Translations under genes and position numbers: made by a program
Notes under the pieces: model-generated
The model's input: the letters and a program-made list of their open reading frames with translations, nothing else
What the model was told of the DNA's origin: nothing
Database searches by the model: none
Origin: Rachicladosporium sp. CCFEE 5018
Lineage: Eukaryota; Ascomycota; Dothideomycetes; Cladosporiales; Cladosporiaceae
Length of the DNA stretch: 64,000 nt
Direction of reading: 5' to 3'
NCBI GenBank assembly: GCA_002077045.2
Contig: KZ111142.1
Coordinates: forward strand, 1-64,000
In this document: positions 40,786 to 50,967 of the stretch, one piece after another
Layout: each line of letters starts with the position of its first letter
How positions within the stretch are numbered: the first letter of the stretch is position 1

Positions 40786-42765
40786 GGTGTTATTGCGAGG
40801 TCGTCGAAGACAGCCACGTATTCGACCCAGGTGTGGGTGACATCCGCAGGTGCGTGAGGTAATCAGTCGATTCTTGTGTACCAAGGCTGAATCCCAAGCT
40901 CGTGGGAAAGGAATGGTTCAGATGCTCTCGTAGTAGGTGGTGCCAGTGGGTGGCGGAGGTGAGGTCTAGGTGATAGCTGGAGGTGGAGGGAGTGCGGCAT
41001 GACCGGAGTTCTTTGTATGAGCGGAGGTCAAGAGTGCCATGGCGGCGCAGAAGTGGCATTCGCGGCGCCGCTGCTGCTCCTCGCCCAGCGCCCACCTCCA
41101 TGTGCCAGTCGACCCCATCGCCGAGTGCCCAGAACTCCGCCAAGCGTCTCGGCAGGTTATCGCCAATCATCGCTGCAGCTGCCTCTGCTGCATAGGTCCA
41201 TCCAAGACCTCGTCGTTGAGACAGGCGCAGCCTGGGGCGGAGGTCAATTTTTGGACAGCGTGCTCTCTGCATGAATATATGCTGCTGGTGCCATGTTCGA
41301 CGCGCTTTCACGCCCTCTCTCCGGCGAGCGAAGTCTATTGATGCTAAGCTTGGCGTCTCGGGAACTCTCGCCCTGCATGTGTCCGCGTACGCTGACTACA
41401 CCACCAAGCCGGCTGCATACCGACTTATCAAGACACTCGGGACCGCACGGCAACATTGGATAGAAAGCACTTCCGAGAGTCATCTACACCGTTGACCTCC
41501 CCCGCTCTCCAGGTCCGAGTCACGACTCCATTGCCTGGCAGTGGGCGCCGTTGGATACAACGTCGGCAGTCCAGCAAGCATGAAACACGTCGACCGCCAA
41601 CGCTCGCCGCGACTCGCCAAGCATCGCACAACAATGACTGTACGACATGACGCGGGATTGAATTTTCGTCGCCTTCGCCTATGTGGGATCGCAGTGACAC
41701 AAATGTCACTGCACACGAGGATCCAAGACTGATGAGTCTGCGATCTGGTAGAGCGAGGGGCACTGCGACCGACAAACTTCACTCCGTTTTGCTCGGCCAC
41801 CTTTGACATCTCTGAGGCGGCTTACTTGGCAAGCGTGGCGGCGGAGAGTGCCCTGGCGGACTACAGGTCCGTAGTCGATGTCGGACACTCTTCAACCTCA
41901 CGTCTGGATTGACTCAAGGTAAGAACCTGCTATCAACAACACAATTTGATCCGTTCGTGTGCGGTAGTAGAATCGGCAGACATTAAGTTCCTGATCATGA
42001 TCGCGGAAAAATTGCCTCACGTCGTAGTTCCTCCGTCATCAACCTGAGGCATGCCCAGCCAATTACATAAATCGCATTGCGCGGTTCAATTAGGCTCGCT
42101 CTTTGACTGATACCACGCGACTGACACAAAGAGCGAACCGCTCAGCGACTTACCGTGCTAGAGAACGCTGTTGAATACAGCACCGCAACAGTGAATTAGT
42201 ATGCAAGCCGTGGGAGACAAGAACGTCATCGCCTCTAGCGACTCTCCCAGCTGCTGGCGCTAACAGCGATTCGCCACTCTAGTATGGTGTATGCTAGCAT
42301 AGTCACTCGCGTGATCTGCTCGAGTGGCCCGCTTCTTTTGTCACTCGCGTGTATACCTACATTGACTCGTATCATCGCGATACTGAAGTACCACTACACG
42401 GCAAGGTCTGGAGTGTAAAGGTAGCTTCACCTGCCACAGTCCCCGATACACACGATGTATTTACTGGCCGAGTTGTTAATGTAAGCTATGCTCGAGCAAT
42501 CGAAGTCTAGCAACAGCAACTGGGCAGGCGACAGCCAGATCGGCCTGGAATCAAATCACGTAAGATTGATCTACCTGAGACGATGAGTGTACATGAATGA
42601 CAGTCTGACCAGAAACTCCTGCGTTGTCTTCAAGGGGCCGCGTAGACAACAGGTCAAGTCGCGAATCTTAGTGTTATCAACGACCAAAGCGCTCGTCCAT
42701 CGAAGCCGGACACTTGTGGGTTAAACCGGGTATCTAGTATCTCCTAACCGCCATTTCTCCCACAC
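40786..42765. other. Longest gene-free region of the window
   Basis: Almost 2 kb. From about 41900 to 42760 there is no open frame above 60 codons. An imperfect inverted repeat lies at 42081-42141 (see separate entry). The base composition is ordinary, not the AT-rich type at the left edge. Confidence 0.5.
42081..42141. repeat. Bulged inverted repeat
   Basis: The left arm GCGGTTC, a ten-base interruption, then GCTCTTTG pair with CAAAGAGC and GAACCGC on the right, with about 21 bases between. The inner arm extends to ten perfect base pairs (TCGCTCTTTG / CAAAGAGCGA) in an alternative pairing. It could be a small hairpin transcript, a protein-binding palindrome or a miniature-element relic. Confidence 0.35.
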
Positions 42766-45700
42766 TCACCCCTCGCTCCCCCTCGGCGAAACCTCCTGAT
42801 CCGCAATCCTTACTCTGCCGGCCACAGGTTTCGCCTTCCCCGTCCTGACTTTACTACTCCCAATGATATCCCTCCTCCAGCCCCGCCACTCCTCCCACTC
42901 CTCCTTCCGCTTCTCGATTTGCCACCTCGGGCTTTCCTTCGCGGGCCGCCAAGCGAGCTTGTTCTCCGGCAGCTTACTCAGATCGACGATGGTAGGCGAT
43001 GCAGTGGTCGTAAGTTGAAGCAAGCGCTGAAGCACGGCTTTACCTTCTTTGCGAGCGGCGTCTTGCTTCTTTTGCTGAGGCGTAAGAGCAGCGGTCAGCG
43101 GCGTGTGCAGCCATGAGAGCGAGGTCTGCTCGGCGCTCGTTGGAGGATAGCGGAGCCGCAAGTTGTCGGATCGCAGGTACCGAACCGCGTCTTGCAGTGT
43201 AGAGATGCGCTGTTCCTGCGTCTTAAGCAGTAGCGCCGCCCCCGCACCCATCGCACCAGCTTCCAGTACCTTCCCGCCAACAACACCGAGCTTGCCACGA
43301 TGATCGGAGACTTTGGTGAGCTCCTCTCTCGCTCTCTCGATCTCGGCGCGTGCATCTCGCTTCGCAACAGCGAGCTCACTCTTCGCCCTCTTCTCCGCGT
43401 CCCTCGCCTCGTTCAAGTTCCGCTCAAGTTCAGCAATCCGCGCACTCCGCTTACTAGCCTCCTTCATCCTCGCCTCAAGCATCTCGATCCTGACGCTCTG
43501 CTCCTCGAGCTCAGTGTCGCGCACCTTGAGTAAGACGTCTTTCTCATTTGATGCTGCGCGTGCGCGGCTGAGTTCCGCGTCGAGATCGATGGTAGTGAGT
43601 TTAGCTTGCTTGAGAGCGTTGGCGCGGGCGATCCAGGGTGGTGGCGGTTGGTCGAATTCGAGGGTGTTGTCGAGATCTTGCGTTCCACGGGAAAAAGTCG
43701 ACAGGTGAGCTGTCAGCTCGCGTAGGAGTGTGGAGAGGCTGGTGAAAGGCGATGTCTCTGGCGTGTCGAGTGATAGACTCGAACTTGCGACGCGGCAGAG
43801 CGTCGTAGATACTTCGTCAGGGCTGAAAGGATCGGAGTGGCTTTCGTCGGAGAAGAGGAGTTGGAGCTCAGAACCAGCGGAGCGTGTATAGCTGGCAACC
43901 TTCACAGCAATGCTCTCAGCACTTGATAGCGACTCGCTGCAGGTATCGTTCAACCCTAGTGACCGTGCTTGGAGATCCGTGATCGCGCGATGTGTCCTGC
44001 CCATGACCACCTTAGCGTTGCGCGCATTTGACGACAGACTCTCGGCTCTCTCTAGCAGCATAGCACGATCCACGGTGTAGTCGTCGTTCTCGTCGTCCTC
44101 AGAGGTCGTAGCAACCGTGCGCTCGACAAGCATTCGTATCAATGTCAACGCTGTGCCCGTGTTGTCCAGCTGGCTCTGCAAGTATGTCGTCCGCATCAGT
44201 AACTCATCAGTGTAGCTGATGGCATCGCTTTTGATATTCAGACCAGCCAGATGCGACATGACCGCAATCGACCGCTGTAGCTCCTCAGCGATGTCCTGCT
44301 CTCTGAGATCGTCCCTTCGTAAGCCGTCGATATAGCCATTCAGCGCGCGCTCAATCGGCTCAAGCTCGTACAATGCACCCTTGTAGCTAGTGAAGTCATC
44401 AACACTGGAAATGTAGACAGAGTTGATGAATCGTTTCGCCGTCCCAGTGATCCAGGTCAGCTTATCAGCCACATCACAGGCGGCGAAGACGTTCTCATCG
44501 AGACCACGCACGCCAAACGATGCGATGCGTTCTTTCACAGCGCCATGCACGAGATTAGCCTTGAATGCAATACGCCTGAACCGCAGAAGCGCCAGCACAC
44601 TGTCGCTCTCACTCTGAAATGACTCCGGCAAGAACATCTTCACAATCTCGAGATGCTCACTCGCCTCCTGCGCATCCAGCTTCCTCAACTCTAAATCCAG
44701 ACTCTTAAGCTGCGTCTTCGAAGCACTACTTTGTAACTTCAGATTCAGATCCAGCATGGCCCGCGACTTGCTCGACAGGTCCTTCGCTTCACTCTCAGAG
44801 ATCTGTTTTGAAGCCTGCATGTCCTGCAGATCACTCTGCATCTGGGCCACAAGCTGCCGAAAGCGATTGATAGTATGATCAGCATCGTCCAGCGCCTCTT
44901 GCTGCTGCTTCGCAGTACGTTCGCGATCGATGATCAGGCTGTCTTTGAAGTCGATCTCCTCTTGCATCTGCTTCTCAGCCTCAACATGATTGATGTCCAA
45001 TTCGTCGTTGAGTTCGCGGAGGTCTTCGAGCTCTTCGATAGTTCCGCGAAGCTCGTCGATGCGTTCTTGCATGTTCATGTTGCGTTCCGTCAATTCCTCG
45101 ATCATCTCCTCAGCACCCAGCGCTACCTCGAGCTGCTGTCGGAGATCGTCTGCCGCTGCTTCCGCGGTGGAATGCTTCTCTTTGGTGTCGTCTAGCTGGT
45201 GCTTGACAGTTTCCAAATCCTTAACCTGGACGTCAAGCTCGCGCACTTGCGCATTTAGCTTCTCCTCGCTGTCTTGCTTCATGTCGCGAAGGCGAATGAG
45301 CGCATCGCGTAGTCGCTCGTTCTTCTGCTCGAGCTGCAGCCAGCCGGTACTAGTACGCTCCTCGGGACTGATCTCTTTGCTGAACTCCGCGTTCTCTTCA
45401 CGCAGTACCTCCACTTCGAGTTGCAGCTCCTCCTGCGCCTCCCGAAGCGCGTCAAGCTCAGCCTTCAGCCCTTCGGCCATCTCCTCGGCCATCTCCTTGT
45501 CCAGGGTAGCCATCTCCATGATGCTATCGTGCTCAGCTTGCAAATGCTCCACGCTCTGGAACTTTGACTCGGCCTCACCAAGTGATTTCTTCAGCTCCGC
45601 GATTTCTTGCTGCTGAGGCTGATACTTCTTCTGCAGCTTCTCAATGATGCCCTGATATCTGTCCCTTTCCTGCTGAGCCTTCTCAAGGCTTCGCTTGAGG

Positions 45701-46782
45701 TCGCGATCCTCCATTCGTCGGCGCTCCAACAGCCGTAGCTTCGCCTCGAGCTCTTCAATTTGGCGAGTCGACTGCGCAGTGCTTCTCGCGGTCCTTTGCG
45801 AGTGTATTGAAGCAGGCGGCGAGGATGTGCGTCGGCCCATGCCTGGTCGAGGTACGGGATCGGGTGGTATAGGCGGTATGGGCGGCACATGCGGTGCTGT
45901 ACCGGGTGCGAAGTTCATCCGTAACGTGACATCCTCATCGTCGCCCTGTGTACTGGCGGCCTCTGACTGACTTACAGCTGAGGACACATTGCTCTCTCTC
46001 GACGACAGAGCATCTGGCTGCGAGGCTTCCTCATCCTCTGTCCCTTCCACAGGTCTAGGGATGAGTCGCGTGCTTGCCGTCGGTCGTGATGAAGGTGCTG
46101 CGCGTGATAAAGGTACCCTACCCATGGAAGGCCTTGAGGCCGGTGCCCGTGTACTTCCTGGTGGATCCCTTGATGGTCTCGAGCTCCCCTTGCTCGTCGC
46201 AGTGGACGGAGGAGGCAGGACAGACGGCCTCCGTCCATTCGCACCGCTAGCGGGAGCCAGGCTCGGCCTTGATGCTCCACTAGCAGGTGCTGCACCCGGT
46301 CTCCGTCCCGGCACAGGCGGTGTTCCAGTCCTCGAAGTAGCCGCACTACTCGCCCCACTCCCGCCATCCTGTCCAAGCCCCTTCGTTGGACTCCTTAGCC
46401 CGCTCAGAGCGCTCATCGCACTAGGCGTTGGACTCGCTCTACTCCCAGCAATCTCACTAAGCCGCCTCGCAGCAGCCGCATCCTGACTCTTGACTCCATT
46501 GACACCACTTCGTGGCCCTGCTGGCTTCGCTGCGGGCTTTGCTACTGCCTGCTCCAGCACCTGCTTGACAACTGCCGGCCGCAAGAACATGCCATGATTG
46601 GGCTTGCATTCGAAGTACCGCTCCCCCTTGACGGCGCCATCGTTCTTGCCTGTGGATTCCGAGAGCTCGACACCGATCCAATCTCCAGTCTGGAAGTTTG
46701 TCTGGCCAGCGAAGCGGATCACGGCAATACGACCGTCGGTAAGCTCGACTCTTTGTCCGACGGAGTAGACAGCTCCGTTCAT
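42766..46782 (-). CDS. Dynactin large subunit (p150-Glued type)
   Basis: Dynein activator and microtubule-binding arm of the dynactin complex, needed for nuclear migration and retrograde transport. Single exon, 1338 residues from the Met at 46782. That start gives the CAP-Gly domain at once: VGQRVELTDGRIAVIRF, TNFQTGDWIGVELSE, GKNDGAVKGERYFEC, HGMFLRP. A basic Ser/Pro/Arg-rich region follows (residues about 90-280). A long coiled coil starts near QIEELEAKLRLLERRR (about 330) and extends past residue 640, then comes the dynein-associated region, and a second coiled coil near 1095-1200 (RSARIAELERNLNEARDAEKRAKSELAVAK). An upstream Met at 46896 is rejected because it adds only unconserved sequence. 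Confidence 0.95.
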   Translation of the reverse strand: MNGAVYSVGQRVELTDGRIAVIRFAGQTNFQTGDWIGVELSESTGKNDGAVKGERYFECKPNHGMFLRPAVVKQVLEQAVAKPAAKPAGPRSGVNGVKSQDAAAARRLSEIAGSRASPTPSAMSALSGLRSPTKGLGQDGGSGASSAATSRTGTPPVPGRRPGAAPASGASRPSLAPASGANGRRPSVLPPPSTATSKGSSRPSRDPPGSTRAPASRPSMGRVPLSRAAPSSRPTASTRLIPRPVEGTEDEEASQPDALSSRESNVSSAVSQSEAASTQGDDEDVTLRMNFAPGTAPHVPPIPPIPPDPVPRPGMGRRTSSPPASIHSQRTARSTAQSTRQIEELEAKLRLLERRRMEDRDLKRSLEKAQQERDRYQGIIEKLQKKYQPQQQEIAELKKSLGEAESKFQSVEHLQAEHDSIMEMATLDKEMAEEMAEGLKAELDALREAQEELQLEVEVLREENAEFSKEISPEERTSTGWLQLEQKNERLRDALIRLRDMKQDSEEKLNAQVRELDVQVKDLETVKHQLDDTKEKHSTAEAAADDLRQQLEVALGAEEMIEELTERNMNMQERIDELRGTIEELEDLRELNDELDINHVEAEKQMQEEIDFKDSLIIDRERTAKQQQEALDDADHTINRFRQLVAQMQSDLQDMQASKQISESEAKDLSSKSRAMLDLNLKLQSSASKTQLKSLDLELRKLDAQEASEHLEIVKMFLPESFQSESDSVLALLRFRRIAFKANLVHGAVKERIASFGVRGLDENVFAACDVADKLTWITGTAKRFINSVYISSVDDFTSYKGALYELEPIERALNGYIDGLRRDDLREQDIAEELQRSIAVMSHLAGLNIKSDAISYTDELLMRTTYLQSQLDNTGTALTLIRMLVERTVATTSEDDENDDYTVDRAMLLERAESLSSNARNAKVVMGRTHRAITDLQARSLGLNDTCSESLSSAESIAVKVASYTRSAGSELQLLFSDESHSDPFSPDEVSTTLCRVASSSLSLDTPETSPFTSLSTLLRELTAHLSTFSRGTQDLDNTLEFDQPPPPWIARANALKQAKLTTIDLDAELSRARAASNEKDVLLKVRDTELEEQSVRIEMLEARMKEASKRSARIAELERNLNEARDAEKRAKSELAVAKRDARAEIERAREELTKVSDHRGKLGVVGGKVLEAGAMGAGAALLLKTQEQRISTLQDAVRYLRSDNLRLRYPPTSAEQTSLSWLHTPLTAALTPQQKKQDAARKEGKAVLQRLLQLTTTASPTIVDLSKLPENKLAWRPAKESPRWQIEKRKEEWEEWRGWRRDIIGSSKVRTGKAKPVAGRVRIADQEVSPRGSEG

Positions 46783-47841
46783 GGCGGGGGACGGTGGCGC
46801 GGGAAGGGGAGCATAGCGGAGAGGGACAGTGGCACAGGTAGTAGCTTTGGGGCGGTATGAGAGTATTGTAGGCGTTGCTCGGCACCTGAAGTTCAAAAGT
46901 ACATGTGGACGCGCTGTGGGGGTTCACCCTAGCGCGAAACTGCCCATGGTCACGTGCTCACTGTTTTTGTTCGTGAATACATGTACGAAAATGACGGGAT
47001 CAGCTTAAGGCACTAGTCTGGCCTGCTCCTGTGCGGAGGAGGCACTGAGGAAGCGGGAGACATGATCTTCGATCTGAAGGCTGAAGGTCTAACTAATCAT
47101 ACTACTATACACAAGAAAACCGCTTTTCGGACGACGAAGTTGCCGCGCTGCAATACTAAACACCCACGAGGCGTCCGCTCTTCTTGATACGCGTCGGTTC
47201 CATGTGCTCAGGGTGGCCGTAGTGTAGCGGACATGCACAACGAGCAGGCCCTTGAGACGAGCGCTGTGTGTGACGTCCAGGGTGAGCAAGATTTGGAGAG
47301 CACCGTGTCAGCGAGATGGCTCACATACCGAAGAGGCATGCAACTGTGTCAGACGCCATGACCGCAGTGAGTAAGGAACAATGCTGCGATCTTTAGGGTG
47401 TTCGCACGACTCGATGGGCTTGTAGAGCAATGACCATTGTTGATGGTCTGGCGCATCTGACGGTGATTCGGCAGTATGCACGACTCGAGACGGTAGTACG
47501 ATGTGGTCACGCCAAACCAGACGTTCAGCATGATGATCAAGCAGTAAAGTCAGACCGACGACCAGGCAGGTGCACACACAGGCAGTCACCAGACGCTGCA
47601 ACAATGCAGGACATGCATTCAAGAGTGATCACCGAGAGTTGCAGACCAAGTACACCGGGAAGACCGAGGGCGAGGCGAGTGACTTCAGCAAACGACGAAA
47701 GGTCCAAGTGATAAAGTGTCCAGATTCGCACGATCCGAGGCACGTTCACCATCGCACGCAATGTGGTCAAGACGTAGTCGAAGAGTCGTCAAGACGCGAT
47801 CCACAAGTCGTCAAGTCACGGCCGGATCGTCAAATCACAGC
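46783..47841. other. Intergenic, no gene seen
   Basis: About 1.06 kb between two minus-strand genes. Overlapping short frames on both strands have no recognisable product. Confidence 0.5.
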
Positions 47842-49623
47842 CTAGGTCCCGGGCGCACCACCTTGCCCACCCTGCTGGCCAAGATTCTGCATCTGCTGCG
47901 CATACCACTGCGCATAGTACTGCGCATACGCAGCCGCAGTAGCAGGATCCTGCGCCTGCTCTCCAGACTGCTGTTGCTGCACCGGAGCAGCCTGCTGCGG
48001 CATCTGGTACGCTGGCGCCTGCTGCTGCTGTGGCATATACTGCGCGTAACTCGGCATGGCGGGCTGTTGCTGCTGTTGTGAGTATTGGTCGTACCGCGGC
48101 TGCTGCTGCTGTTCGTAGCCAGCACTGCCGCCTCGTCCTCCCCTGTTTCCGCCTCCTCCGCCACCACCGCGACCGCCGGCAAGGTCTCGCTGACGGACGG
48201 TCTCGACTTTCTCCCAGATCACACGCTCAGCTTCGGCCATTTGACGAGGGGTGCCGTCGAGGTCGATATCGCGGGTGACATCTGGTGGTTTGGGCTGGTG
48301 GACGTTGATCTTGCAGCCGCTGGAGCGCTGGAGGTCCTTGATGGTCTCGCCGCCTTTGCCGATGATCATGCCGACTGATTCGGAAGGCACTTGGATGGTC
48401 TTTGAGATGGAGCCACCATCGCCACCACCGCCGCCACGTCCACCGTCAAAGCCACGGTCTCTAGCTGGTGGCATGCTGTTAGATCCAGACCCTAGGCTGC
48501 CGACGGGTACGCCCCGGGCATCGCTCTCGACGATCTCGAGGATGAGCTCTTTGGCCACGTTGACAGATGCGCCACTGCCTATCAGGTTCACTGGGCGCAG
48601 TCCATTGACGCTCTTGTTCTCGCCGACAATGTTGACATGACATCCACTTCGCTCTTGCAATGACTTGATCGTTTCACCCCCGCGTCCGATAATCAAGCCG
48701 ACGGTCTTATCCGGCACCATGATCTGAACACTATTCTCACCATCGCGCAGAGCTGGGAGGTTGACTTTGGCGCGTCCAGGCATACCTGCTGTATAGGCGC
48801 CCTTATCCTGAACCATTGGTTGCGCAATATTGGTACCGCCGTTCTCCTCGATAATACCGAAGATGGCCGCCTTCGCATTTTCGCGTGCCCGTGTAGATCC
48901 AGAGATGGTGCACTCGCGCTCACTCGCGTGTGAGCTGCCGGGCTGTAGGAACTGGATGCGCGCACTAGACTCGGCTTCTATGCGCTTCAAGTTCTCGCCT
49001 CCACGTCCAATGATCAAGCCAACAAGAGACCCTTTGACTTGAATAGTCTCAGTCTCGCCATCATTCGCGCGATAGCCCGAGGGAGGATCCCGAGATCCGC
49101 GCTGGTTGCGATCAGGCGAAGGTGAGCGGCGAAAGCTGCCACGTCTCGGGTCCTCGCGCCTCTCATCGCGATACGGGTTGCTGCTGTAGTCGCGGCGAGG
49201 TGGGGAGCGGGATCGAGACCGCGAGCGACGAAAGCCTCCGCCGCGTCCGGCCAACCTTGGGTCGTCGCGTGGTGAAGCTGTTGGCTCGTCAATGTGATGT
49301 TTGTACGTGATGCCGTTGATGTCAACCGTACCAGCTCGAGGATCGTAGGAGTTGACGCCTCTGTCCGCAGCGATGCTCTTCGCCTTTGCAATGGCGGCCG
49401 CAATGCTTACTGAGCCTCCACCGCTGGGCTTGATAGAATTGAGGTCGAAGCTCCCGCTGCTGGTAGGCTGGGGGAGATATGAGCCAGGCGGAGCGCCCTG
49501 CTGTTGTGGTGGCGCATACTGCTGCGGGGGAGGAGGCTGCTGAGGTGCTGACTGCGCCGGGGTGGAGTTCTGGTTTTGCTGCGCGAGAGCGGCCAAGATC
49601 TGAGAGATGTCTGGCTGTGCCAT
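47842..49623 (-). CDS. Triple KH-domain RNA-binding protein (FUBP/KSRP-like)
   Basis: Single exon, 593 residues from the Met at 49623 (MAQPDISQIL). The N-terminus is Gln/Pro-rich, then an SR-like patch (RRSRSRSRSPPRRD) at about residue 125. Three KH domains carry their GXXG loops: VGLIIGRGGENLK (about 203), VGLIIGRGGETIK (about 306) and VGMIIGKGGETIK (about 416). An RGG-type Gly/Arg stretch and a Gln/Tyr/Ala-rich tail with AAAYAQYYAQWYAQQ follow, the last resembling the FUBP C-terminal Tyr motifs. The family binds single-stranded DNA or RNA and acts in splicing, mRNA decay and transcription. The start adds only five residues less than the open frame. Confidence 0.92.
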   Translation of the reverse strand: MAQPDISQILAALAQQNQNSTPAQSAPQQPPPPQQYAPPQQQGAPPGSYLPQPTSSGSFDLNSIKPSGGGSVSIAAAIAKAKSIAADRGVNSYDPRAGTVDINGITYKHHIDEPTASPRDDPRLAGRGGGFRRSRSRSRSPPRRDYSSNPYRDERREDPRRGSFRRSPSPDRNQRGSRDPPSGYRANDGETETIQVKGSLVGLIIGRGGENLKRIEAESSARIQFLQPGSSHASERECTISGSTRARENAKAAIFGIIEENGGTNIAQPMVQDKGAYTAGMPGRAKVNLPALRDGENSVQIMVPDKTVGLIIGRGGETIKSLQERSGCHVNIVGENKSVNGLRPVNLIGSGASVNVAKELILEIVESDARGVPVGSLGSGSNSMPPARDRGFDGGRGGGGGDGGSISKTIQVPSESVGMIIGKGGETIKDLQRSSGCKINVHQPKPPDVTRDIDLDGTPRQMAEAERVIWEKVETVRQRDLAGGRGGGGGGGNRGGRGGSAGYEQQQQPRYDQYSQQQQQPAMPSYAQYMPQQQQAPAYQMPQQAAPVQQQQSGEQAQDPATAAAYAQYYAQWYAQQMQNLGQQGGQGGAPGT

Positions 49624-50115
49624 GCTGGAGGTGAACAATGCGCAATGCGCGCGTTCCGCAGAGGTGATATGAGCAGTGCTCGATATTGCGTGTAAAGTAT
49701 GGTCGAAGGTTTATGTTCACGTTGCGATATTGTTAATGCGTGTGAGTTACGAGGTGGTTTGCAAATGAGCTCGGGAAACCGCAGGTTGGCCCTTGGCCCG
49801 TGCACAACAAACTGGCATTCACACCAAACCAGAACTTCACCCGAGAAACAATCTGCGTAGGCTTGGATACTAAAGAGTATGTACGAATTGCGTGAGCGGC
49901 TTCGAGAGATGATCACGAGTCGGACGAGGCGCTTGAATTAGGCCGATCATATGTGCTACTAGCATAGGCGTGAGCGGATTGATACATATCTGCTTATTCC
50001 TTGACTCATCCTCGATTTTGTGTCCCGTCCTCACTCACACTATCTCTCACACATCTATTCCCTCAATCAACGCCTTTCTCCTCGATTTCCCAAATACGTC
50101 GCGCGACTACTTGGC
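49624..50115. other. Intergenic, divergent promoters
   Basis: A 492-base spacer between the KH-protein and NRK1 starts. A CT-rich leader precedes NRK1. No other gene. Confidence 0.5.
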
Positions 50116-50850
50116 ATGATGTCGGCCCCAAAAGCTCTCCTTATCGCGCTCTCCGGCCCCTCAAGCAGTGGCAAAACGACTCTTGCCCGTCTACTGCGCG
50201 ACATCATCCCAAACAGCTTCATCCTCCACGAAGATGACTTCTACAAAACCGATGCGGAGATTCCAGTGAATCCCGAGCACAATCTGGAAGACTGGGATTG
50301 TCTCGAATCTCTCAACTTGCCTGCGCTAGAAAGCGCGCTTCGCCACGTCAAGGACCATGGGACGATACCTGCTGATCTCGAGAGCAAGGAGGACAAGAAC
50401 TCCTTAGGGAACGTAGACGTTGACGCTGCTTTAATCAAGCGACTGAAAGTCCAGTCTACGAGCATGGGCCAAGATATTCTACCCGTCGCGATCATCGATG
50501 GGTTCCTACTCTATTCCGAAGACCTGAAAGCAGTTCGCGATCTCTTCGACGTCAAGCTGTTCCTGCACACCGACTATCACACAGCCAAGACTCGACGAGA
50601 AGCCCGGTCTGGCTACGTCACGATAGAGGGCTTCTGGGCAGACCCACCGGGTTACGTCGACAAGATCGTGTGGCCGAACTATGTCAAGGATCATGCTTTC
50701 TTGTTCCAAAACGGTGATGTGAATGGCGAGCTTGACGAAGCTGCCTTGACGAAGTTGAGCATCAAGGGCATGCCAATGAGTGCTAGAGGTGATATGACTG
50801 CTTGCTTGAAGTGGGCATATGAGATTGTGCAGCGGGCGCTACAAGGGTGA
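50116..50850 (+). CDS. NRK1: Nicotinamide riboside kinase
   Basis: Phosphorylates nicotinamide riboside to NMN in the NAD salvage pathway, in the cytosol. Single exon, 244 residues; two adjacent ATGs (50116, 50119) could serve. P-loop GPSSSGKTTLAR at about residues 13-24, the substrate-side acidic motif HEDDFYK, NLEDWDCLESL, and VAIIDGFLLY with the catalytic/Mg region are all typical of the uridine-kinase-like NRK family. TDYHTAKTRREAR is the lid. Family length is about 200-250 residues, and a fungal insertion (residues about 85-115) accounts for the upper value. Confidence 0.93.
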   Translation: MMSAPKALLIALSGPSSSGKTTLARLLRDIIPNSFILHEDDFYKTDAEIPVNPEHNLEDWDCLESLNLPALESALRHVKDHGTIPADLESKEDKNSLGNVDVDAALIKRLKVQSTSMGQDILPVAIIDGFLLYSEDLKAVRDLFDVKLFLHTDYHTAKTRREARSGYVTIEGFWADPPGYVDKIVWPNYVKDHAFLFQNGDVNGELDEAALTKLSIKGMPMSARGDMTACLKWAYEIVQRALQG

Positions 50851-50967
50851 AGTGCTATTCACGATTACTCGACCGATGCTTGTCAAATCCTTACCCGTAT
50901 CGCTGTTCGTCAAATCCACAATGACATCCGAAACTTAGCACGGCTAACGGCTTCGATACCGTTCAAG

